The position numbers and the translations under genes are program-made. From Robiginitalea aurantiaca (lineage in GTDB: Bacteria > Bacteroidota > Bacteroidia > Flavobacteriales > Flavobacteriaceae), in the NCBI RefSeq assembly GCF_030380815.1, contig NZ_JAUDUY010000002.1, forward strand, positions 496,001 to 560,000: DNA of 64,000 nucleotides, read 5' to 3'. Below the pieces are notes generated by a model that saw only the letters and a program-made list of their open reading frames with translations, was not told the DNA's origin and did not search any database. Shown in pieces: positions 40,142 to 47,171 of the stretch; the first letter of the stretch is position 1, and each line of letters opens with the position of its first letter.

Positions 40142-41344
40142 TTAAGTTCCATTGACATAATCCTGGAGATAAGCGTATCGGGGGGTTAGTTTTCCTGCTC
40201 TGGTCATCAGTGCGCGTTCCAGGATGCCGTCTTTGTCACCATCAAAAAATGCAGGAATAATATACTTGACAAAGGCACCGCCAAATCCTTCACTGGCATC
40301 CCTTGGCAATTCTGCCGGAAGATTATCCACAGCCATAACTGCTATGGCTTCCGGGGACCTGTAATCCGTTTCCGATTCCGTAAACGGATTGTAGCCAAAC
40401 AGGGGTTCGGCAATTGTGGATGCCCGAATGGTAGGCGCGACCGGTCCGTCGATATCACAACTGATATCGGCGATGACCCGTATCCTGAAATCGGGCTGTT
40501 TCGCATCTTCCCGGGTTATGAGATAGGGTGCGCCCTGCCCGTGAAAATGGCCGGCGATAAAAAGGTCCGTTACCCTTGAGAAGCGGAAAAAATTGGATTC
40601 ATAAAGCTCAGGATTCGCGATAAACTCTTCCTTATTCCCGCGAACCCCGTCCTTTCTTTTGTTGTAATACGAAGCATCAATCTGGCAGTATACCGGGTGT
40701 TTGAATTCCTTGGTGAGGTAATCGCTCACAGCAACTCTTTGCAGTCCCATACCTTCAAGCATCTCTTTCGAGCCATTTCCTACCCGGCCTCTTCCGGTGA
40801 GTAGTATTTTAATGGGAGGAAGTTCCAGGTTACGAAGCTCGCGGATCAGCGCCTGCTGATCCGACAAGGTTTCTGCCTTGGGCAGCTTAAAGTCCCCGGT
40901 CTTCAATCCGTAAGCTCTGATGCCATTGTAAGCACCTACGATACCAGCATAACGGCCGAAGGCAACCAGCCGTTTTCCGGCCTTATTTGTGAGGACTTCA
41001 TGATCGTAGAGTTCAATGTTTTTCTGCAATACCGCTCTTAGCAATTCCCGGTTATACGGCTGTTTTTTAATCGTATGCGAAAAGAAAAAGTACTTCTTGC
41101 CGGGAATCAAAGCGTCCAAAGGAACCTCCTTCACTCCCAAAAGAACTTCGCAGGACGACATATCCGTGACAACGGGAATGTTCGCTTCTGAATACTCCTG
41201 ATCAGAAAAGACCCTAACCGGAGAGGATTCAACCAATATTTGCGCCTGTGGAAAACGTTCCAGGACTTTTTGGCATGCTGCCGGTGAGAGAACCGCCCTG
41301 TGATCAGGCGGGTTTTTGCGCTCGCGAATCAATCCGAATGTCAT
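40142..41344 (-). CDS. AlaDH/PNT-like NAD(P)-dependent dehydrogenase (saccharopine dehydrogenase type)
   Basis: The 400-residue product starts MTFGLIRERKNPPDHRAVLSP, the AlaDH/PNT N-terminal pattern, with VLLGVKEVPLDALIPGKKYFFFSHT following. IKILLTGRGRVGNGSKEMLEGMG is a GxGxxG-type nucleotide fold, and VIADISCDIDGPVAPTIRAST matches the DxSxDxxG block of lysine-forming saccharopine dehydrogenases. No lysine-pathway genes are adjacent, so saccharopine as substrate is not certain. Convergent with the phosphodiesterase gene, five bases apart. Confidence 0.82.
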   Translation of the reverse strand: MTFGLIRERKNPPDHRAVLSPAACQKVLERFPQAQILVESSPVRVFSDQEYSEANIPVVTDMSSCEVLLGVKEVPLDALIPGKKYFFFSHTIKKQPYNRELLRAVLQKNIELYDHEVLTNKAGKRLVAFGRYAGIVGAYNGIRAYGLKTGDFKLPKAETLSDQQALIRELRNLELPPIKILLTGRGRVGNGSKEMLEGMGLQRVAVSDYLTKEFKHPVYCQIDASYYNKRKDGVRGNKEEFIANPELYESNFFRFSRVTDLFIAGHFHGQGAPYLITREDAKQPDFRIRVIADISCDIDGPVAPTIRASTIAEPLFGYNPFTESETDYRSPEAIAVMAVDNLPAELPRDASEGFGGAFVKYIIPAFFDGDKDGILERALMTRAGKLTPRYAYLQDYVNGT

Positions 41345-41446
41345 AAACCTTTTTGGTATGAAATTTGCTCAAAAGTAGGTGGATTTCAAAGGGTATGCAA
41401 ATCCTTTCAGAGGAACAATTCAGAGCGTAAATCCCTTTATAATCCG

Positions 41447-41454
41447 TACCTTTG
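41447..41454 (+). promoter_or_regulatory. candidate ssrA promoter -7 box
   Basis: TACCTTTG matches TAnnTTTG, 69 bases before the mature tmRNA 5' end, which leaves room for a processed leader. Confidence 0.5.
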
Positions 41455-41522
41455 TACGCGCTTTACCGGAAGCATAATTTTCCGTAAAGGCGTACTGAAG
41501 AAATAAGAGTTCATTGAAATTT

Positions 41523-41918
41523 GGGGCCGACTGGTTTTGACAGCGAGATCAGTGGTGATGTAAGCATGCCGAGCGCTGGGATACAGCTCGTTAATCTCAT
41601 AACTCACATTTTTAAATGGCGAGTCTAACTACGCTTTAGCAGCCTAATTAACTGAATTATAGTAAGTTAAGGCCTAGTCCCGCAAGGCGGGAAAGCTAAA
41701 TGTCCCCGGGTAGCCCTTGTTGACGGCGACCCTACCGGGGGCACCATAAAAGTCAACATAGCCCAGTTGTTGCTTCGGCAACCGGGCAAACCTAAAGAAG
41801 CTAAGCGCGTAATAGGCGGTTTTTGGTCAGTTTCGCGCCGACAATCAATCAGAAACTAAGCATGTAGAAAGCATTAGTATTGCTTGTTTGGACGAGGGTT
41901 CGAATCCCTCCGGCTCCA
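41523..41918 (+). ncRNA. ssrA: transfer-messenger RNA (tmRNA)
   Basis: Rescues stalled ribosomes by tagging the unfinished protein. The 5' end GGGGCCGACTGGTTTTGACAG and the 3' end GGTTCGAATCCCTCCGGCTCC pair as the tRNA-like acceptor (GGGGCCG/CGGCTCC). CCA is not encoded. The tag frame starts at GGC 41618 and reads GESNYALAA before TAA at 41645-41647, typical for Flavobacteria. One-piece form of about 396 bases. The 3' end borders accessory-looking DNA. Confidence 0.95.
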
Positions 41919-41929
41919 CAATCTAACGC

Positions 41930-41957
41930 AAACCCCGCCGGGAATCCGGTGGGGTTT
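41930..41957 (+). terminator. ssrA terminator-like hairpin
   Basis: AAACCCCGCC/GGTGGGGTTT, a 10-bp stem with one G-T pair and an 8-base loop, just past tmRNA. The T-run is short. Confidence 0.6.
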
Positions 41958-42015
41958 CGTGCTTCTTAGAACCGCGTCAAGCTCCTTTGAACGCGGGAAA
42001 AGGAACGCGAAACCA

Positions 42016-42206
42016 CCCTGGCAGAGCCAGGGCAAGGTTTGCATTTGCAGGATGGGAGCCCAAGGGATCACCGAGCAAAGCGAGGTAATCCCTCCGCTAC
42101 AATTAAATATGAACAACTCAATGATATTTACTCCCTTATCACCAACGCACCAGCTCGCTCCTCGCTAAAAAGGTCCGCAGGACCAGGTATAATTGGTCAG
42201 ACCTGG
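42016..42206. repeat. cluster of hairpins in non-coding DNA after ssrA
   Basis: The 460-base stretch 41919-42382 has no supported gene. It holds several small inverted repeats: CCCTGGC/GCCAGGG at 42016-42032, GGGATcACC/GGTaATCCC at 42064-42092, GGTCC/GGACC at 42172-42184 and CCAGGT/ACCTGG at 42183-42206. They could be palindromic repeats, remnants of an integration at ssrA, or part of a structured RNA. Confidence 0.5.
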
Positions 42207-42382
42207 ACCAATGAGGAAAGCTTAATTAACCCTCATTCAACATTCCACATAAATGCCTGCGCACAACAGCATCATGGATAAGGAGAGCTTCAATTACGTT
42301 TACGCGAAACTACATTATGGGATAAGGGCTATATTTATGTTTATAAAACATGTTGTGTTTCATTATAACCAACCGCTAACCA

Positions 42383-43123
42383 ATGATAAAATTTTTTAGA
42401 AAAATTAGACAAAGACTACTATCTGAAAATAAGTTCAGTAGATATCTCATCTATGCAATTGGGGAGATTGTCCTTGTGGTTATCGGAATCTTAATTGCGT
42501 TACAAATAAATACTTGGAATAAGAATAAACAATTAAGATTGTCGGAATTAGAAACGCTGTCTGAAATACAAGTAGCACTGAATCAAGACGTATCTGTTTT
42601 ATCCACAAACTTAAAGAATTTAGAAACTAAAATACTTCATAGTAGAGAAGTGATAATGCATATTGAAAACAAGTTGCCCTATGATAAAAAACTAGACGGT
42701 TTATTTATGGATGTCTATTATCACAGAGGTTACAAAACTTTTAACAACTCGGGTTTTGAGCTTTTAAAGGAAAGAGGTTTTGATATTATTCAAAATACCG
42801 ATTTAAGAAAGCGAATTACGAAACACTATACAACCGATTTATCAGATATAAATGGAATTCTTACTAGAATTGAACAATTAGGGTTGATTCAAGCTGATAA
42901 TTTATATGATAACTTTAAGCTTACTAAAAATCCGGAAGGCTCTGGTGGAATAATGACAGCTTATGATTATAACCAGTTAATTAATGACCCAAAAGTTTTA
43001 GGACCATTCTACCATTTGGAACTTTTGAATTTGACATATGAACGAAATTTAATGGGTTTCAAAGAAAAAACTGAAGAAGTGTTAAAGATGGTTGACACAG
43101 AATTGGCAGAACGAAAAAAATAA
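42383..43123 (+). CDS. DUF6090 family membrane-anchored protein
   Basis: The 246-residue product starts MIKFFRKIRQRLLSENKFSRY and has one membrane span, YAIGEIVLVVIGILIALQINTWN (about 24-46), the hallmark of DUF6090. The remainder is soluble and coiled-coil-like with LETLSEIQVALNQDVSVL and ELLKERGFDIIQNTDLRKRI. Function is unknown. The gene is much more AT-rich than its neighbours, stands alone after ssrA, and is bordered by GCACAACAG motifs and a downstream palindrome, suggesting horizontal arrival as a single-gene cassette. Confidence 0.88.
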   Translation: MIKFFRKIRQRLLSENKFSRYLIYAIGEIVLVVIGILIALQINTWNKNKQLRLSELETLSEIQVALNQDVSVLSTNLKNLETKILHSREVIMHIENKLPYDKKLDGLFMDVYYHRGYKTFNNSGFELLKERGFDIIQNTDLRKRITKHYTTDLSDINGILTRIEQLGLIQADNLYDNFKLTKNPEGSGGIMTAYDYNQLINDPKVLGPFYHLELLNLTYERNLMGFKEKTEEVLKMVDTELAERKK

Positions 43124-43128
43124 CGAAA

Positions 43129-43194
43129 GCACAACAGTGGCTATAAGTAATTGCTTTTTCTGGCCTGCTTCTGAAAATCCTCCCGGATTTTCAG
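43129..43194 (+). repeat. possible cassette boundary with palindrome
   Basis: Six bases after the DUF6090 stop comes GCACAACAG followed by TGGCTATAAGTAATTGC, and then a perfect 10-bp palindrome CTGAAAATCC/GGATTTTCAG (43171-43194, 4-base loop). The same GCACAACAG occurs upstream of the gene at 42261-42269. This may be a recombination site or a terminator without T-run. Confidence 0.4.
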
Positions 43195-43299
43195 TTTGAT
43201 GTGAGCCCTCAGGTGTAAGTTACTTTGCCATCAACGCTGCAAGCAAGGTTGTCGTGGAGGTCTGTATAAAATGAGGGCCTTTTCGCAAGTAAACCCGAT

Positions 43300-43752
43300 A
43301 TGGAACTATCCTCAGAAGTTAAGGAATACCTGGACAGAAGTGTACTCTGCTGGCTGGCGACCGCATCTGCTGAAAATGTCCCGAACGTCTCGCCTAAGGA
43401 GATTTTCACATATTTCGGAAGGGACAAGATTATAGTTGCCAATATAGCTTCACCCCAAACCGTGCGAAACATAGGGGAAAACGCGAAGGTGTGCGTGAGT
43501 TTTATCGATATTCTCGTACAAAAGGGATTTCAGGTTACGGGTAAAGCGAAAATTACGGACAAAGCGGATTCTGAATTCTCAGAAATGGAAAAAATACTGA
43601 CCGGGATGACCGGGGGTAATTTTCCTTTCGCAACGATAACACAAATCACCGTAGAAAAGGTCAAGCCAATTATAGCTCCCAGATACATGCTCTTTCCGGA
43701 AACCACGGAGAAAGCACAGATCGAAAGTGCAAAAAAGACGTATGGGCTGTAG
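43300..43752 (+). CDS. pyridoxamine 5'-phosphate oxidase family FMN-binding protein
   Basis: The 150-residue product has the split-barrel FMN-binding pattern: MELSSEVKEYLDRSVLCWLATAS, NVPNVSPKEIFTYFGRDKIIVAN and SPQTVRNIGENAKVCVSFID, then VQKGFQVTGKAKI and ITVEKVKPIIAPRYML. Such proteins bind flavin or a related cofactor; the substrate is unknown. A decayed copy of the same gene lies in the same orientation 13.5 kb downstream, so this gene marks the left edge of the accessory region. Confidence 0.85.
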   Translation: MELSSEVKEYLDRSVLCWLATASAENVPNVSPKEIFTYFGRDKIIVANIASPQTVRNIGENAKVCVSFIDILVQKGFQVTGKAKITDKADSEFSEMEKILTGMTGGNFPFATITQITVEKVKPIIAPRYMLFPETTEKAQIESAKKTYGL

Positions 43753-43754
43753 GC

Positions 43755-43772
43755 GGGGAATATGTGTTCCCC
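43755..43772 (+). terminator. hairpin after the FMN-binding protein gene
   Basis: GGGGAA/TTCCCC with a 6-base loop, two bases past the stop; no T-run, so termination is uncertain. Confidence 0.3.
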
Positions 43773-43961
43773 AAAACATGGATTAATTCCCTAACTTAGA
43801 AAACTGGGTAGTATCCCGGAAGCTCCAGCGTTTTAAGGCGTAAGTCAAAAAGCCAGAGATATTGGCAATTTTTTTTAATTTCCCTTCGGCAATGCGAAAA
43901 GAAGCATCCGCAGAAGCAAGAATAATCACATGGCGAAACTATTGTGGTTTAAAAGTGATTT

Positions 43962-44546
43962 ATGTCTGAAGTAGAAAGCAAACGGCACTTATGGATTGAG
44001 AAAGGCTATGAACATTTTGCTTTGTATGGTCCGGAAAACTTAAGCATCAATAAAATAAGTAAGGACGTGGGCTCCTCCAGGGCCTCCTTTTACCACCACT
44101 TTGGCGACGTTGAAATTTTTATCGATGAATTACTGACCAGACACTGGCATATCATAGAGGCTTTTAATAAATTGGGTAAGGAAGAATTCAAGGTCCTTAT
44201 TCCCGATCTGTACGATGCGTTGGGGGAATATACGATCCCATTGCAATTCAACCTGCAATTGTTTCACCATCGCAGCACTCCGGGCTTCAATTACCTGTTT
44301 ATTAAGTCTTATGAATCTTCTGCAAGGAGTTTTGCCCTGGAGCTGTTTGCCAAACATTTGGGCTTAACCCAGTCCGATAGTGACGTGTACCATCTCTGGC
44401 TGACCCTGGGTGAGGCCTGGTACTCCAGGCTGGATCCCGATGACCTTACCTCCGGGACCTTACAGAAATTCGCTAAAGAAATCATACAGAACCTCTCTGT
44501 CTTCACGAATTCCCCCCTCTACACCCGCCTGCGCAAAACCGTATAG
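43962..44546 (+). CDS. TetR family transcriptional regulator
   Basis: The 194-residue product has an N-terminal TetR helix-turn-helix: HLWIEKGYEHFALYGPENLSI, NKISKDVGSSRASFYHHFGD, VEIFIDELLTRHW. The rest (about 65-190) is helical and variable, as in TetR ligand-binding domains, with no recognised ligand. It is the only regulator in the accessory region and lies upstream of the transporter/sulfatase array on the same strand, 327 bases from the next gene; control of that array is inference. Confidence 0.87.
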   Translation: MSEVESKRHLWIEKGYEHFALYGPENLSINKISKDVGSSRASFYHHFGDVEIFIDELLTRHWHIIEAFNKLGKEEFKVLIPDLYDALGEYTIPLQFNLQLFHHRSTPGFNYLFIKSYESSARSFALELFAKHLGLTQSDSDVYHLWLTLGEAWYSRLDPDDLTSGTLQKFAKEIIQNLSVFTNSPLYTRLRKTV

Positions 44547-44873
44547 CCGGACCTCTTCAAACCGCCGTTACTATACAGGGTTGTCTAACCCACCCCCTTG
44601 AGATTGCGTATCTTTAAATGAATATTTAAAAGTCGTTTAAAGATCTGTTGTTCAAATGTTTAACGACTTTTCATAAAGACTAAAATAATGTCCTGCCCTG
44701 TCCTGCTCAGTCTTTAGGATCCGCTGAAACCTTGGTTTGATAAAATCTGGAAACCCGGTGATTTTACTCTCGTAGAACAGGGAAAATGGCATTCATGCAA
44801 AGACCCCGGGGATCCGTAGTAAAGAGATTTCAACCAAAGGCGTTGAAGCCAAAGAACAACAAATTGAAATACT
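44547..44873. other. non-coding leader of the sulfatase array
   Basis: 327 bases between the TetR gene and the transporter gene. It contains a near-match promoter box TATCTTTA at about 44609 and the long inverted repeat at 44628-44671. No supported open frame was found. It is the natural place for the promoter and operator of the downstream array. Confidence 0.45.
44628..44671. promoter_or_regulatory. inverted repeat, possible operator
   Basis: AAAAGTCGTT at 44628-44637 and its exact reverse complement AACGACTTTT at 44662-44671; inner bases TTAAA continue the symmetry with one offset. The 24-base spacer is longer than in most TetR operators, so two half-sites or an mRNA hairpin are both possible. 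Confidence 0.45.
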
Positions 44874-45689
44874 ATGAAAAAATCACTCCGCTTGGCCCTA
44901 TGTGCTCTTATAGGTGTTGGGATGCTGCACTCCCAGGAATCCAAAGAAGCATTGGCCGAGGCAGCTGCCAATCCATTAGCAGATTTAATAAGTCTCCCTT
45001 TTCAGAACAACCTGAATATGAATTATGGAGAATTCAACCGCAATTTGAACGTACTAAACATACAACCTGTTATTCCTCTGGCAGGGGGTAAAATCATTAC
45101 AAGGACCATCTTTCCCATAGTGAATATCCCCGATTTTGGTTCGGAAAGCGGAAACCTTTCTTCAGGACTCAGCGATGTTGTTTTTACCGGGTTTTATGTT
45201 CCCGAAAGTAAGGGTGTCATGTGGGGGTTTGGCCCTGTGGTGGAATTGCCTACCGGGGGAGCCATTCGCGGCACCCAGAAATGGAGTGCTGGCCCATCCC
45301 TTGTTGTATTGGTACAACCTGGAGACTGGACCTTTGGGGGCTTGGTGAATAACACCTGGTCCTTTGCCGGAAACTCGGATAGGGAGCAAGTAAACCGGAT
45401 GCTTCTGAACTTGTTTCTGGTGCGTCAATTGGGCGGCGGATGGTATGTCAATAGTGCTCCCATAATTACGGCAGACTGGACAGTGGATTCTGAGGATCGA
45501 TGGATTGTTCCATTGGGAGCCGGTGGCGGAAAAGTGTTGATGCTCGGTGGAAAATTGCCGTTAAATCTGCAATCGCAATTGTATTACAATGTGGTACGAC
45601 CCGATTTTGGACCCGAGTGGCAATGGCGGGTTCAGATGCAGTTTTTGATTCCTGCCAATCTGTTCAAAAAATCAAATACAATGGATTAA
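44874..45689 (+). CDS. outer membrane transporter-like barrel (phenol-degradation MetA-like type)
   Basis: The 271-residue product has a signal peptide (to about residue 20, LHSQ). The mature part contains ANPLADLISLPFQNNLNMNYG and VLNIQPVIPLAGGKIITRTIFPI, then LSDVVFTGFYVPES and WSAGPSLVVLVQPGDWTFGGLVNNTWSF, the pattern of transporter proteins often misnamed neuromedin U. It ends VQMQFLIPANLFKKSNTMD. It probably lets a hydrophobic or anionic substrate across the outer membrane for the following enzymes. First gene of the array, 31 bases before the first DUF1254 gene. Confidence 0.82.
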   Translation: MKKSLRLALCALIGVGMLHSQESKEALAEAAANPLADLISLPFQNNLNMNYGEFNRNLNVLNIQPVIPLAGGKIITRTIFPIVNIPDFGSESGNLSSGLSDVVFTGFYVPESKGVMWGFGPVVELPTGGAIRGTQKWSAGPSLVVLVQPGDWTFGGLVNNTWSFAGNSDREQVNRMLLNLFLVRQLGGGWYVNSAPIITADWTVDSEDRWIVPLGAGGGKVLMLGGKLPLNLQSQLYYNVVRPDFGPEWQWRVQMQFLIPANLFKKSNTMD

Positions 45690-45720
45690 CCACTTATTAG
45701 TTGAATCAAACTTTAAAAAA

Positions 45721-47148
45721 ATGAAATTCAAATTTCTCCTTTCGACGCTTTTGATTGCGCTGTTCATCGGCTGTAATCAAAAAGCCCCGGAGCTTACACC
45801 AGCCGAAGCTAAAACCATTGCCAAAGAAGCCTATATCTATGGCTTTCCTCTAGTACTGAACTACAAAACAATGTACAGTTATACCCTTGACAAAAAATCA
45901 ACGGAATACAAAGGGGATTTTAATCAATTGGGATGTGCAGCCAGAGTATATACTCCTGAAGACAAGGCCGTTATTACGCCAAATTCAGATACACCTTATT
46001 GTATGGGATGGATAGATCTGAGAGCCGAACCCGTTGTATTTACCATCCCCGAGATTGAAAACGAAAGGTTTTATCAGGTGCAACTTATTGACCTCTTCAC
46101 ACATAATTTTGCATACATCAGTACGGTAGCAAAGGGGAATGTTCCCGGTAAATATCTCATTACAGGGCCTGATTGGAAGGGAGAAATCCCAGAAGGTATT
46201 ACAGAAGTTATTCCTTGCGAAACCCAATTTCTTCTCGCCATCGCTCGTACACAACTTTTTAATCCTGAAGATTTAGATAACGTTAAAAATATTCAGGACG
46301 GCTACATCATTGAGTCATATAGCTCTTTTTCCGGAACGAAGGCACCTGCTTCTGTACCTGCTATTGAGTTTCCTGAATGGAAAGACGGAACCGAGTTTAG
46401 CGCTGAGTTATTTCCGTATTTCGATTTTATGCTGACTTTGGTTAAAACACCTGAAGAAGAGCAAGCGCTTATCGAAAGGTTTGCAAAGATTGGATTGGAT
46501 GGTAAAGGTGATTTCGATATCAGTAAGTGGTCTCCAGAGATTCAGGAAGCTCTGGAAGAAGGGGCGCAAGAGGGCCTTGCCGCGATGAAAGAATTTGCCG
46601 GAAAGGCTGTTAATGACCCAATAGCCAGTGGAAAAATATTTGGCACAAGAACATTTTTAAATGAAAGCGCAAAAGCTAACTATAACTTGAACGACTTGTT
46701 TATCCCTCGTGCAATGGGCGCACTAATGGGTATTTATGGAAACTCAGGAGAGGAAGCGATTTATCCTACCTATTTGACTGATGCAAAGGATAGTCCTTTG
46801 GACGCGTCAAAAAACAACTATACCATTACATTTAAAAAAGATGAATTTCCACCGGTAAAGGCCTTTTGGTCGCTTACCATGTACGATGGGACAACACAGC
46901 TACTGATAGACAATCCTTTAGACAGGTATCTACTCAATTCTCCTATGATGGATCAATTTGTACTAAATGCAGATGGCTCTTTGACTTTTTATCTTCAAAA
47001 AGAGTCTCCGGGTGCAGCCCTGGAATCCAACTGGCTACCTGCTCCAAATGGTCCTTTTTATGCCACGATGAGGCTTTATGGGCCAAAAAAAGAAGTCCTT
47101 GAAGGGAAATGGGTTGCTCCCGAGCTTGTTAAAGCATCTCAGAAGTAA
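45721..47148 (+). CDS. DUF1254/DUF1214 lipoprotein, first of three
   Basis: The 475-residue product has a lipobox ending at Cys18 (LFIGC). DUF1254 follows: AKTIAKEAYIYGFPLVLNYKTMY, PNSDTPYCMGWIDLRAEPVVFTIPE, RFYQVQLIDLFTHNFAYI. The DUF1214 part is near the C-terminus: VKAFWSLTMYDGTTQLLIDNPLDRYLL and WLPAPNGPFYATMRLYGP. The activity of this domain pair is not known; it often sits near hydrolase genes. The sulfatase gene starts 23 bases later. AT-rich compared with the core DNA. Confidence 0.9.
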   Translation: MKFKFLLSTLLIALFIGCNQKAPELTPAEAKTIAKEAYIYGFPLVLNYKTMYSYTLDKKSTEYKGDFNQLGCAARVYTPEDKAVITPNSDTPYCMGWIDLRAEPVVFTIPEIENERFYQVQLIDLFTHNFAYISTVAKGNVPGKYLITGPDWKGEIPEGITEVIPCETQFLLAIARTQLFNPEDLDNVKNIQDGYIIESYSSFSGTKAPASVPAIEFPEWKDGTEFSAELFPYFDFMLTLVKTPEEEQALIERFAKIGLDGKGDFDISKWSPEIQEALEEGAQEGLAAMKEFAGKAVNDPIASGKIFGTRTFLNESAKANYNLNDLFIPRAMGALMGIYGNSGEEAIYPTYLTDAKDSPLDASKNNYTITFKKDEFPPVKAFWSLTMYDGTTQLLIDNPLDRYLLNSPMMDQFVLNADGSLTFYLQKESPGAALESNWLPAPNGPFYATMRLYGPKKEVLEGKWVAPELVKASQK

Positions 47149-47171
47149 TACTAAAAATTAAATCAATAATC

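Noticed and set aside
41884-42168. Frame of 94 codons running from the tmRNA 3' end
   Set aside because: It begins inside ssrA and its residues are translated tRNA-like and hairpin DNA.
42274-42399. 41-codon open frame ahead of and overlapping the DUF6090 gene
   Set aside because: It overlaps the DUF6090 start in another frame and has no signal, domain or repeat that supports a protein.
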